Part shown: in pieces, positions 60,299 through 64,000 of the stretch
Layout: every line of letters starts with the position of its first letter
Position numbering within the stretch: position 1 is the first letter of the stretch
Assembly: GCA_013397075.1 (NCBI GenBank)
Contig: VWZS01008172.1
Location: 744,001 to 808,000 of the forward strand
Direction: 5' to 3'
DNA length: 64,000 nucleotides
Source of the DNA: Rhabdornis inornatus
Taxonomy: Eukaryota > Chordata > Aves > Passeriformes > Rhabdornithidae
The notes under the pieces: generated by a model
The model's database searches: none
The model's input: only the letters and a program-made list of their open reading frames with translations
What the model was told of the DNA's origin: nothing
Position numbers and translations under genes: made by a program

Positions 60299-63261
60299 GG
60301 CATTTCATTTTCAGAAAATAAGTATTTTAAAAATTAAATTAAATTACTTTTAAAAAATTTACCAAGATCTGGGTTTGTTTTTCTTTTTATACAGCTTTTA
60401 ACTTAATTAGCATATTTTTGTTTGTAAAGTGTAAATAGGGAAGGAACAATTTTTACAAACTTGAAAAGGAGGTGGAAGATTTTAGTAAAGTCTGTAGTAA
60501 TGTAAAATGCTTTGCCTAATGTGCTTTGACTGCAACGCTGGAAAACAAAAAGGCTTTTAAGTTTGAGAGAACAATTACAGGTACAGCTTTTTCATCCACA
60601 AATTGTTTTGTTCACTTTGTAAATCATCTTTCAGCCACCCAGAATTTCTTCCCAAACAAGGTATATATATAAAACTGAACTTGTTGAGCAATGTTTGATT
60701 ATTTTTTAATCATCCAATCTCCCTTCTTGACTAATTCACTTTGAAAAAGTCCAGTGGTGCATGACCCTAATGTGAAAGGGTTGGTTCTTAAGACACCCCT
60801 TGTTCTACTTTGGGATTCCTGAGGCTGCTGCTCTGCAGCTTCCCCTGCAGAAGGGTGGAGCAGACAAAGATCATTCGTGTGCTGCAGTACAACTCTGACA
60901 GAACCAGACAAGACCACTGAAGCAACAGCACCGTGCACCTGCTTTTAGTTCTTAGGATGCTAATTTGTTTTTAGGAAGCACAGGTCAACAGAGTCACCAC
61001 ACTTCTTGATTTATCAATTTTTATGTTGTAACATAAGTTCATTCCCATGTTTCAAAGGTTGAGAAGGGAGTAAAGCCAGCACCAAAGTAAAGCCAGCACC
61101 AATTTCACGAGCTTTTTTTTTTTTCTGTATTTTGATGAGAAGTAGCCCAAATTTTAAATTGAAGAAGGGAGAAGGTGGAAGGGGCTTAATCTCTGGGTAT
61201 GTGTATTCTTGTCCAATATGGTGAAATAAATAGGTGATTGCATTTAAAACATGGCAACAGATGGCAATACTCTGTTCCACTTTGGTTCTTGTACAACCAG
61301 AACAGCATGTCTTGCTTCCAGCACCACCATCACCACACATCAACTTGTGCCATGTGAGCTCTATTCTGTTTAGTTTAGGAGCTCTTAAGCTGATGCACAA
61401 ATCTTTTTAATATTTTATGTTCTTCACTACATTTTAAGATGGTGTCACACTGCCTGAAGGCATCTTATTTGTGCCTCCAGTTGCCAGCTGCTGAAGCACA
61501 TCAGATACTTTTTGCCAGCAGTTTGCAAGGCTGCTTAGAAAGTAGAAGGAAAGAATGACCTGCATTTATATTTCATGGGGAAATGACATCAGAATACCAG
61601 CAGCTTTTAAAATATCACTCAGCAACTTGTACTTTCTTTCCTTTGCTCCTGCAGCTTTGATCTGGAAGCAGTGCTACCAAAGCAAGGAAAAGCAGAATCA
61701 GAGGAGACTGCTCCACAAAATAATCCTCATCCTGAAGTCAAGATGAGAAGGTCCAAAAAAAGAACAAAAAGAAGCAGTGTGGTGTTTGCTGATGAGAAGA
61801 CAGCAGCTGATATTTCTATCTCTGACATGAAATGTGTATGTTACGGATTTACAGTAGTGTTTTATAATCCATGAAAAAGAGGACATTACTCCTTTCCTTA
61901 GAAAAAGAATAAAATATCCCAGAGAACTCCAGCTGTCATAAAGGGAAGGATGCAGGATGCAGATATGATCTGCCCTGCCATGAATGAAACATGCAAGATG
62001 CTGTGGAGGAAACAAATCAGTGAGAAAATCAGATCATCTCTCCTGGCTTCTGGTGACAGATAACAGAGCTCCAAGGCTGCAGATTCTGGAGCCTGGTTAG
62101 CTCAAAAAGGAGCAGTGTGTGGGGAGGGTTAAGCTGCTTTCCTGTGGAGAGGCAATTGACTGTGCTGACATTTCATGGCAGCTCCTCGCAGTCAGGGCTA
62201 TTTCAAAAGTGATGAGCCCTGTACGTTTTGTACCTTGTTGTGGAACATGCAGCTGTTAGGAAATTGCAAGATTGCAAACAGAGCTCCTTAAATGGTGCCA
62301 GACTGAAGTTTGGAAGTGCTGGCATCTCTCACTCCATAGATCATCATAGGGCTTTTATTGCACTGCTGGATCATTACAGTGACTTATGTAACTTACACTG
62401 GGCCCTTTTTATATACAGAGTTTAATCCTCAGGAGAATTTTAGTTCAGAAAATGTCCTCTAGATTCACAAGCCCCATCTGAATTAAAAAAACAGGCAGTA
62501 GCAGATTGTTGAATTACATGGAGGGAGCATAAATAATTAGATCAAAAATATTTGAAGGAATCATCAAAGGTAAAATGAATGAAGTAGAAAGCCAAGACTG
62601 TTTGGGGAAGCACAGAGAAACTCACAGATGATTGTGACTGTCTTACACTGCATGTCCTTATGCAAAAGAGAGATAAAGCACATCATGCCTTGAGAAGCAC
62701 TGATATACAAAACCAAGTAACTCCTTTGGCTTTTGATGAAATTAGATAACACATACACCAAACTGTGGGGATCCCACTGTGTATTGAGTTAGAGGATTTT
62801 CTTCTGCTTCAAAAAAGCAGTGACAAGGCTTTGCAGCAGCCAAGCTGGGCATATTAATGCAATAGGGAAAAATGTTTTCAAGACTTCATTTTACTTTGCA
62901 GATTACACCCAGTGTTGTCTGATGGTATTATGCCAAAAATAGGGTAGGAATTCAGATTTCAGATCACAGATTACCTCCATAACTTTTTGAGAATTCTTTT
63001 TTTTTCTATGTAGAATGAAAAGTTTTTATCTAACTATAAATTATCTGCAAAGTTGTTGCATGTTTTTAGATTGTACATAATATGATACATGAACAAAAGT
63101 CTCAGATCATCATTAATGTTGGGGCTTTTTTATTTAACAGCTGTCAAGGAAATATGAGTTCATGAGTGACACCAACCTCTCAGAACACGTGGTGGCACCT
63201 CAGAAAACTTCTGTCCTCAAGCAGATGAGCCCTGTCAGTCGTTCTATGCCAACTATTGCAG
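8713..63261 (+). CDS. DOCK2: DOCK2, partial spliced gene (23 internal coding exons)
   Basis: DOCK2 is a haematopoietic guanine nucleotide exchange factor for Rac1/Rac2. It works with ELMO1 at the plasma membrane to drive actin remodelling, leukocyte chemotaxis and lymphocyte activation (family knowledge). Twenty-three exons join in frame with AG/GT borders at every intron and give about 832 codons without a stop. The translation matches vertebrate DOCK2 almost continuously, for example [94 protein letters not shown] and RSKKRTKRSSVVFADE. DOCK2 is preferred over DOCK1 and DOCK5 because of the C-terminal tail, which carries SVVFADEK and SDTNLSEH. Start codon, SH3 and DHR-1 lie left of the window; stop codon and 3'UTR lie right. 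The match is by recall, not by a search, but it is extensive and collinear. Confidence 0.97.
8812..9899 (+). other. DOCK2 intron 1
   Basis: This 1088-bp intron runs from gtgagt to ttcttccag. It has a 15-T run near 8876. The minus strand is open for 166 codons at 8819-9319, the longest open frame in the window; I recognise no protein in it and treat it as chance. Confidence 0.85.
9900..9994 (+). CDS. DOCK2: DOCK2 exon 2 of window (ARM-like region)
   Basis: This 95-bp exon begins in phase 0 after ttcttccag and ends AG|gtaaag, two bases into an Arg codon. It encodes [20 protein letters not shown] followed by SDWMAMSMVQN. This is a highly conserved ARM-like segment at about human residues 966-997. 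The Arg codon is completed by the first base of exon 3, 13.7 kb away. Confidence 0.96.
14097..14227 (+). mobile_element. CR1 LINE 3' end
   Basis: This is a typical avian CR1 tail in plus orientation: GGCCAGGTTGGATGGGGCTT, then the CCCTGCCCATGGCAGGGGGT hairpin-like block, GGTCCCTTCCAACCCAAA and a terminal ATTCTGTAATTCGATGA. It is 5'-truncated as usual and non-coding, and lies within intron 2. Confidence 0.92.
16257..16287. repeat. (AC)n microsatellite
   Basis: A perfect 31-bp AC tract of 15.5 copies, in intron 2. Confidence 0.97.
21158..21174. repeat. (ATG)n short tandem repeat
   Basis: About 5.7 copies of ATG in intron 2. Confidence 0.85.
23674..23752 (+). CDS. DOCK2: DOCK2 exon 3 of window (ARM-like region)
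   Basis: This 79-bp exon's first base completes the Arg codon from exon 2, and 26 codons follow: VFLRAINKFAETMNQKF, then LENMNFEVQ. It ends in phase 0 before gtaagt. It is an ARM-like helical segment at about human residues 998-1023. The acceptor is ttattttttag. Confidence 0.96.
23753..31114 (+). other. DOCK2 intron 3 (7.4 kb)
   Basis: No exon is visible between gtaagt and the aatttacag acceptor. A plus-strand open frame of 124 codons at 25714-26088 and a GC-richer patch at 28270-28600 resemble no protein I know. The 29970-30020 stretch is made of AT-rich palindromic ATTTATAAATA-type sequence. No interspersed repeat was recognised with confidence. Confidence 0.75.
31115..31215 (+). CDS. DOCK2: DOCK2 exon 4 of window (ARM-like region)
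   Basis: This 101-bp exon is phase 0 at its start and ends AA|gtaagc, splitting a Lys codon. It encodes [20 protein letters not shown] and then ENFSHAKYNKIQN. It continues the ARM-like helices at about human residues 1024-1057. It is followed by a very short intron of 98 bp. Confidence 0.96.
31216..31313 (+). other. DOCK2 intron 4, only 98 bp
   Basis: This compact intron runs from gtaagc to tttcctcccag. It carries a good pyrimidine tract (cctttcctattcctttcctccc). It is far shorter than any other intron here, the next smallest being 321 bp. Confidence 0.93.
31314..31372 (+). CDS. DOCK2: DOCK2 exon 5 of window (ARM-like region)
   Basis: This 59-bp exon starts after cctttcctcccag. Its first A completes Lys, then YGDMRRLIGFAIRDMWYKL follows. 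It ends one base into a Gly codon at G|gtgagt. It lies at about human residues 1058-1077. Together with exon 4 it forms a tight pair separated by only 98 bp. Confidence 0.96.
31373..32642 (+). other. DOCK2 intron 5
   Basis: This 1270-bp intron runs from gtgagt to gttttgtttcag. A short 11-bp direct duplication (tttggaatgtg) lies near 31703-31724. The plus strand is open for 128 codons at 31860-32246, but I recognise no protein. No interspersed repeat was recognised. Confidence 0.8.
32643..32791 (+). CDS. DOCK2: DOCK2 exon 6 of window (ARM-like region)
   Basis: This 149-bp exon's first two bases complete Gly, followed by [20 protein letters not shown], then PEVELRKATIPIFFDMML and CEYQRTGEFKK. 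It ends in phase 0 at AAG|gtaatt. This is one of the most conserved blocks of DOCK-A proteins, at about human residues 1077-1126. The frame stays open into the intron for about 48 codons, a read-through artefact and not a longer exon. Confidence 0.97.
32792..38037 (+). other. DOCK2 intron 6 (5.2 kb)
   Basis: This intron runs from gtaatt to tccttattag. It carries a (TTTTA)n microsatellite at 34941-34989 and a short AAAC tract at about 35578-35595. GC-richer stretches near 34800-34880 and 35750-36130 match no family I know. No exon was seen on either strand. Confidence 0.78.
34941..34989. repeat. (TTTTA)n microsatellite
   Basis: A 49-bp perfect pentanucleotide tract of about 9.8 copies, in intron 6. 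Confidence 0.97.
38038..38123 (+). CDS. DOCK2: DOCK2 exon 7 of window (ARM-like region)
   Basis: This 86-bp exon begins in phase 0 after ttattag. It encodes FENEIILKLDHEVEGGRG and DEHYMQLFES, and ends AT|gtaagt, splitting an Ile codon completed in exon 8. It lies at about human residues 1127-1155. The acidic, glycine-rich EVEGGRGDE is a good DOCK-A landmark. Confidence 0.96.
38124..41958 (+). other. DOCK2 intron 7 (3.8 kb)
   Basis: This intron runs from gtaagt to acttgcag. It contains AT dinucleotide-rich sequence at 41124-41190, and the AAGCAAAGAAAGAAA motif occurs twice near 41257-41297. A GC-richer patch at 39550-39720 matches no known repeat by eye. Plus-strand open frames near 38880-39350 carry no recognised domain. 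Confidence 0.78.
41124..41190. repeat. AT-rich low-complexity tract
   Basis: Alternating TA/ATGT sequence, including tandem GTAT and ATATAT motifs, in intron 7. Confidence 0.85.
41959..42115 (+). CDS. DOCK2: DOCK2 exon 8 of window (leads into DHR-2)
   Basis: This 157-bp exon's first C completes Ile. The peptide then reads [36 protein letters not shown] and SDESKDNRMSCTVNLL, ending in phase 0. It spans about human residues 1156-1208, just before the DHR-2 boundary. The exon is clearly richer in G+C than its flanking introns. Its donor gtacct is weak, but the frame and the next exon fix it. Confidence 0.96.
42116..43208 (+). other. DOCK2 intron 8
   Basis: This 1093-bp intron starts at a non-consensus gtacct donor and ends gtccctag. 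AT-rich alternating sequence with TATATA and TACATA motifs lies at about 43134-43160. Nothing else was recognised. Confidence 0.8.
43209..43249 (+). CDS. DOCK2: DOCK2 exon 9 of window (start of DHR-2)
   Basis: At 41 bp this is the shortest exon in the window. It encodes NFYKSINREEMYI plus two bases of Arg, ending AG|gtatgg. Its end lies at about the start of the DHR-2/DOCKER domain (human 1211). It is accepted because it restores phase between exons 8 and 10 and matches the conserved NFYK...REEMYIR block. Confidence 0.95.
43250..44753 (+). other. DOCK2 intron 9, with minisatellite
   Basis: This 1504-bp intron runs from gtatgg to ctctatcag. Its main content is the 41-44 bp minisatellite at 43707-43957. 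Downstream, 44000-44600 is GC-richer and open in several frames, but no protein or repeat family was recognised. Confidence 0.8.
43707..43957. repeat. Minisatellite, six units of 41-44 bp
   Basis: Each unit starts GGCAAATTCCTGCAGAT. Units start at 43707, 43748, 43789, 43833, 43874 and 43915, with lengths 41, 41, 44, 41, 41 and about 43. Units 1, 2, 4 and 5 end CTCTTGTCCCC(A)ATG-like. Units 3 and 6 instead carry a longer TTGCTRTCTCCAA ending. This gives a three-unit higher-order period of about 126 bp. It lies within intron 9. The unit lacks stops in several frames, so long artificial open frames appear on both strands. Confidence 0.95.
44754..44844 (+). CDS. DOCK2: DOCK2 exon 10 of window (DHR-2 lobe A)
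   Basis: This 91-bp exon's first G completes Arg, followed by YLYKLRDLHLDCENYTEA and AYTLLLHTWLLK, ending in phase 0. It encodes lobe A helices of DHR-2, which in the family mediate dimerisation (about human residues 1222-1251). The donor gttaga deviates at +3 and +5 from the usual GTRAGT, but exon 11 follows directly in the protein (LLKWSDEQC). Confidence 0.95.
44845..45885 (+). other. DOCK2 intron 10
   Basis: This 1041-bp AT-rich intron runs from the weak gttaga donor to cattgtcag. It includes A/T palindromic sequence around 45650-45672. No repeat family or other gene was recognised. Confidence 0.8.
45886..46005 (+). CDS. DOCK2: DOCK2 exon 11 of window (DHR-2 lobe A)
   Basis: This 120-bp exon is phase 0 at both ends. 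It encodes WSDEQCAPQVMSTEFQCS, then QTYRHLKENLYEKIIEYFDK and GK before gtaggt. It continues the lobe A helices (about human residues 1252-1291). The MSTEFQCSQTY stretch departs from the human protein as I recall it, while both flanks are strongly conserved. Confidence 0.96.
46006..47628 (+). other. DOCK2 intron 11
   Basis: This 1623-bp intron runs from gtaggt to cattgcag. A GC-richer stretch at 46700-47060 and a 10-T pyrimidine run near 47300 were noted. An imperfect duplicate of ctgaaaggtta occurs at 47320-47355. No gene was seen. Confidence 0.8.
47629..47718 (+). CDS. DOCK2: DOCK2 exon 12 of window (DHR-2 lobe A)
   Basis: This 90-bp exon is phase 0 at both ends. It encodes MWEEAISLCKELAEQYEKEV and FDYELLSQNL before gtaaga. 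This conserved helical hairpin lies at the end of lobe A, at about human residues 1292-1321. The frame is open 39 codons upstream and 32 downstream, but splice sites and homology limit the exon to this interval. Confidence 0.97.
47719..48911 (+). other. DOCK2 intron 12
   Basis: This 1193-bp intron runs from gtaaga to ttgctttcag. A minus-strand open frame of 127 codons at 48512-48895 has no recognised similarity. No interspersed repeat was recognised. Confidence 0.8.
48912..49016 (+). CDS. DOCK2: DOCK2 exon 13 of window (DHR-2 lobe A/B boundary)
   Basis: This 105-bp exon is phase 0 at both ends. It encodes IQQAKFYENIMKIPRPKP, then [17 protein letters not shown]. The [12 protein letters not shown] motif is diagnostic for the DOCK DHR-2 domain and marks entry into lobe B (about human residues 1322-1356). 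The donor is gtgaac. Confidence 0.97.
49017..49823 (+). other. DOCK2 intron 13
   Basis: This 807-bp intron runs from gtgaac to ctccttgcag. I see nothing in it beyond unique-looking sequence and a splice-site pyrimidine tract. Confidence 0.8.
49824..49965 (+). CDS. DOCK2: DOCK2 exon 14 of window (DHR-2 lobe B)
   Basis: This 142-bp exon encodes NKVFIYRGKDYERREDFQ, AQLMSQFPSAEEMNTTAA and PGEDVRNSPGQ plus one base. The end at 49965 is chosen because T joined to AT of exon 15 gives Tyr, restoring the conserved GQYIQCF. A better-looking donor (gtcagt at 49960) lies six bases upstream and would also keep the frame, replacing Gly-Gln-Tyr with Asp. The region corresponds to about human residues 1357-1404, in the beta-rich lobe B. 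Confidence 0.93.
49966..51584 (+). other. DOCK2 intron 14, with CR1 fragment
   Basis: This 1619-bp intron starts at gtatcc (or six bases earlier if the alternative donor is used) and ends caattccag. It carries a minus-strand CR1 3' fragment at 50183-50357. The rest looks unique. Confidence 0.82.
50183..50357 (-). mobile_element. CR1 LINE 3' fragment
   Basis: On the plus strand it begins TCATAGAAACATTTAAATTGG and includes GAGTCCAACCATAAACC, CCTCCAGGGTTGGTGACTCA and CTTCCCTGGGCAGCCTGT. These are signature blocks of reverse-oriented avian CR1 3' ends. It is moderately diverged and lies in intron 14. Confidence 0.88.
51585..51666 (+). CDS. DOCK2: DOCK2 exon 15 of window (DHR-2 lobe B)
   Basis: This 82-bp exon's first two bases complete Tyr, then IQCFTVQPVLEEQPRFKNKA and VPDQII follow. 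It ends GA|gtaagt, an Asp codon finished by exon 16. IQCFTVQPV...P is a conserved lobe B strand block (about human residues 1405-1431). The upstream open frame back to 51329 is intronic read-through. Confidence 0.96.
51667..53838 (+). other. DOCK2 intron 15, with CR1 fragment
   Basis: This 2172-bp intron runs from gtaagt to aatctttcag. A degraded minus-strand CR1 fragment lies at 51803-51925, close behind the donor. A small palindrome, CTTGTCAGACAAG, lies near 52049-52061. No gene was recognised. Confidence 0.8.
51803..51925 (-). mobile_element. CR1 LINE 3' fragment, degraded
   Basis: The plus strand shows TAGAATCAGAGAACAG, GGAAGGGACCTTCACAGG, CAGTCCAACCC and TTGCTCAGAGCTCCATCCAA, the usual reverse CR1 order with many substitutions. 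The right boundary is uncertain. It lies in intron 15, about 140 bp after the exon 15 donor. Confidence 0.75.
53839..53923 (+). CDS. DOCK2: DOCK2 exon 16 of window (DHR-2 lobe B)
   Basis: This 85-bp exon's first C completes Asp, followed by [18 protein letters not shown] and GSVDPKNEFA before gtaagt. The [11 protein letters not shown] motif is a hallmark of DOCK-A family DHR-2 domains (about human residues 1432-1459). Confidence 0.97.
53924..55458 (+). other. DOCK2 intron 16
   Basis: This 1535-bp intron runs from gtaagt to tttttaatag. A 112-codon plus-strand open frame at 54208-54546 has no recognised domain. No repeat family was recognised. Confidence 0.8.
55459..55545 (+). CDS. DOCK2: DOCK2 exon 17 of window (DHR-2 lobe C start)
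   Basis: This 87-bp exon is phase 0 at both ends. It encodes SMWIERTSFVTAYKLPGI and LRWFEVVSISQ before gtgagt. WIERT...[10 protein letters not shown] is the invariant entry to lobe C in DOCK proteins (about human residues 1460-1488), which helps bind the Rac switch regions. Confidence 0.97.
55546..55866 (+). other. DOCK2 intron 17
   Basis: This 321-bp intron runs from gtgagt to ctttatag. It contains nothing else that I can recognise. Confidence 0.85.
55867..56043 (+). CDS. DOCK2: DOCK2 exon 18 of window (DHR-2 lobe C, nucleotide sensor)
   Basis: This 177-bp exon (59 codons, phase 0 at both ends) opens YTISPLENAIETMSTTNEKI and closes [16 protein letters not shown] before gtagga. In the family, a loop in the long lobe C helix (alpha10 insert) places a valine in the GTPase pocket and expels GDP and magnesium. 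That residue is Val1538 of human DOCK2, from structural work as I recall it. Here the matching Val, in PAVMGG, is codon 50 at 56014-56016 and is intact. The catalytic centre therefore looks functional. Confidence 0.97.
56044..56566 (+). other. DOCK2 intron 18
   Basis: This 523-bp intron runs from gtagga to tgtctaag. The exon 18 reading frame stays open for 63 codons into it, to 56232, with no domain resemblance. No repeat was seen. Confidence 0.85.
56567..56650 (+). CDS. DOCK2: DOCK2 exon 19 of window (DHR-2 lobe C)
   Basis: This 84-bp exon is phase 0 at both ends. It encodes AFFTEEYIRHHPEDAEKL and NRLKDLIAWQ before gtaatt. It continues the catalytic helix bundle after the nucleotide sensor (about human residues 1548-1575). 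The acceptor is tttttttgtctaag. Confidence 0.97.
56651..58585 (+). other. DOCK2 intron 19, with CR1 3' end
   Basis: This 1935-bp intron runs from gtaatt to tcctcctaag. A plus-strand CR1 3' end lies at 57594-57728. The 123-codon open frame at 57083-57454 is not recognised. Confidence 0.82.
57594..57728 (+). mobile_element. CR1 LINE 3' end
   Basis: This plus-strand CR1 tail reads CTGGAAACATCCAAGGCCAGG, CTATGGCAGGGGGTTGGACT, AGGTCCCTTCCAACCCAAAA and an ATTCAATGATTCTG end. It is 5'-truncated and lies in intron 19. Confidence 0.92.
58586..58723 (+). CDS. DOCK2: DOCK2 exon 20 of window (end of DHR-2 lobe C)
   Basis: This 138-bp exon (46 codons, phase 0) encodes [36 protein letters not shown] and VEKQYGAREL. 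It closes the DHR-2 domain, whose human boundary is about 1622. The invariant [12 protein letters not shown] block is intact. The donor gtatta is weak at +5. Confidence 0.97.
58724..59816 (+). other. DOCK2 intron 20
   Basis: This 1093-bp intron runs from gtatta to atcctgcag. It contains an imperfect local duplication at 59435-59520, built from gcaataat motifs and a repeated ggctgtaat. No transposon family was recognised. Confidence 0.8.
59435..59520. repeat. Imperfect local duplication (gcaataat / ggctgtaat)
   Basis: TTGCAATAATAGTGGCTGTAA near 59437 recurs with changes as TTGCAATAACAGAGGCTGTAA near 59498, and extra TTGCAATAAT copies lie between them. The period is about 61 bp, in intron 20. 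Confidence 0.75.
59817..59944 (+). CDS. DOCK2: DOCK2 exon 21 of window (C-terminal tail)
   Basis: This 128-bp exon encodes PEFDDKRVGRPRSMLKSYRQ, LSFISMCSMSSDCSTPKK and LASE plus two bases of Ser, ending AG|gttggt. It begins the Ser- and Arg-rich tail beyond DHR-2 (about human residues 1622-1664). It has more CpG than any other exon here. The open frame continues into the intron as far as the poly-A and gap region; that part is not coding. Confidence 0.95.
60156..60296. repeat. Two A-homopolymers flanking an assembly gap
   Basis: A 41-base A run (60156-60196) and a 40-base A run (60257-60296) bracket a 13-N gap at 60219-60231. The bases after each run resemble one another (GGGAATTTATTTTT versus GTGGCATTTCATTTT). 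The open frames called through this region are artefacts. Confidence 0.95.
61071..61102. repeat. 17-bp direct duplication
   Basis: TAAAGCCAGCACCAA occurs twice at 17-bp spacing in intron 21. Confidence 0.95.
61655..61835 (+). CDS. DOCK2: DOCK2 exon 22 of window (C-terminal tail, polybasic cluster)
   Basis: This 181-bp exon's first C completes Ser, followed by FDLEAVLPKQGKAESEET. At 61740-61772 it encodes the basic stretch KMRRSKKRTKR, then SSVVFADEKTAADISIS and DMKC. In mammalian DOCK2 a C-terminal polybasic cluster binds phosphatidic acid to stabilise leading-edge localisation (published for mouse neutrophils, as I recall). Residues around the cluster are nearly invariant; the exon start and end differ from human. 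The 3' end at 61835 (gtatgt) is set by frame. Confidence 0.94.
61836..63140 (+). other. DOCK2 intron 22
   Basis: This 1305-bp intron runs from gtatgt to tatttaacag. I see no repeats or other genes. Confidence 0.82.
63141..63261 (+). CDS. DOCK2: DOCK2 exon 23 of window (C-terminal tail)
   Basis: This 121-bp exon starts in phase 0 after tatttaacag. It encodes LSRKYEFMSDTNLSEHVV, APQKTSVLKQMSPVSRSM and PTIA plus one base of the next codon, at G|gtaagg. It matches the DOCK2-specific tail (SRK.EFMSDTNLSEH and SMPTI). The final coding exon or exons and the stop codon are beyond the window. Confidence 0.95.
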
Positions 63262-64000
63262 GTAAGGTGCTTACACTAGGGTGAGAATTCTGAACCTTAT
63301 TAGGATGTTAAGAAAACAGCAATGAAGGGTTTGCTTCAAGCAGGGCTGGCAGCTCTCTCCACTCTTGTGAAATCCACTGGGACAAAGATTTTAATTGAAG
63401 AGTGCACTGTGCATGTGAGGCTGGACTGCTCCAAATGCTTGGTAACACTGTAGTACCTTGTGCCAAAATGCAAATTCTAAAACTGTTACTCCTGAAGCTC
63501 TGAATTTCACTTTCTTGTGCAGTGTGAGCATTCCTGCTGCCTAGAGGCAAGGTTTATTCAGCTTCTCTGCTCTGGAGGGTCTTAGGAGCAGAAACAAGGG
63601 CTCACAGACAAGGGCAGTGTGTGAAACAGGGAGAAATTCTCCATGCTGTGCTTTGGGGGATGAATATCCCCAAAGGTTGCCCCATAACAGGATTTCAACT
63701 TCTGGCTTTTGAAGCCAGAGAAGAATCCCATAGATTCCCTCACCATGGGAGACAGGGGAAGCAAGATAACACAGCTGCCCCCAGACAGATGGGTGGTTGT
63801 GTGAAAGAAAAGGGAAAAGTGACTAAAGCTGGAGCTCATCTCTGGGCTGGGGCACACAGAGAAAACAGGCCCAGTTTCAGTCTCTTTCACCCCCTTGTTC
63901 CATAGGACATCGCATTTCTTAGCCTGCATTTCATCTATCCCTCTCACTGCCCCTCTCTTTCCAGATGCCTGTAACAGATGTTTAGCACAACACAACAGAC
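63262..64000 (+). other. DOCK2 intron 23 (5' part)
   Basis: The remaining 739 bp start with gtaagg and contain no sequence resembling the last DOCK2 tail exon. Open frames on both strands here (up to 137 codons on the minus strand, 63582-63995) are not recognised. Confidence 0.75.

Larger units (their letters stand above)
59945..61654 (+). other. DOCK2 intron 21, with poly-A tracts and assembly gap
   Basis: This 1710-bp intron runs from gttggt to tgctcctgcag. It contains two runs of about 40 A on either side of a 13-N gap (60156-60296), and a 17-bp direct duplication at 61071-61102. No exon was recognised, but the gap makes the sequence near 60220 unreliable. Confidence 0.8.

Noticed and set aside
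1..64000. INSYN2B (FAM196B), a gene nested antisense within DOCK2 in mammals
   Set aside because: Its main coding exon is over 1 kb. No minus-strand open frame here exceeds about 170 codons or resembles it. If conserved in this bird it lies in another part of DOCK2.
1..64000. tRNA, rRNA, snRNA or CRISPR features
   Set aside because: No intact tRNA cloverleaf, rRNA-like block or regularly spaced palindromic repeats with unique spacers were found. The only tRNA-like sequence is the decayed SINE head.

Overview
The window is vertebrate nuclear DNA, almost certainly from a bird and most likely a songbird. It is AT-rich and intron-dominated, with short coding exons bounded by AG/GT splice sites. 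It holds several CR1 LINE 3' ends and one tRNA-Ile-headed SINE with a CR1-like tail, the TguSINE1 type known from zebra finch. No bacterial-type genes, operons, CRISPR arrays or RNA genes were seen.

One gene accounts for all the recognisable coding sequence: DOCK2 (dedicator of cytokinesis 2), on the + strand. It is present as 23 consecutive coding exons between 8713 and 63261. Joined, they give 2497 coding bases, or about 832 codons. Every junction is phase-consistent, and there is no internal stop or frameshift. The fragment corresponds to about human residues 933-1765 of roughly 1830. The 5' half (SH3, DHR-1/C2 and the first part of the helical ARM region) lies left of the window. The last C-terminal residues, stop codon and 3'UTR lie to the right.

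Layout: 1-8712 is intron. Exons 1-8 (8713-42115) are widely spaced, with introns up to 13.7 kb, and encode the ARM-like helical region. Exons 9-20 (43209-58723) are denser and encode the catalytic DHR-2 (DOCKER) Rac-GEF domain: lobe A about exons 9-12, lobe B about exons 13-16, lobe C about exons 17-20 with the nucleotide-sensor valine in exon 18. Exons 21-23 (59817-63261) encode the C-terminal tail with its polybasic cluster. The rest is intron with interspersed and simple repeats, and a 13-N assembly gap flanked by two runs of about 40 A.

Points worth a second look: a tandem splice donor 6 bp apart at the end of exon 14; a six-copy 41-44 bp minisatellite with a three-unit higher-order period at 43707-43957; the SINE insertion; a possible false duplication at the assembly gap; a 98-bp intron between exons 4 and 5; and a small divergence in the C-terminal tail. 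I did not find a previously undescribed system. The window reads as an ordinary stretch of a conserved immune gene.
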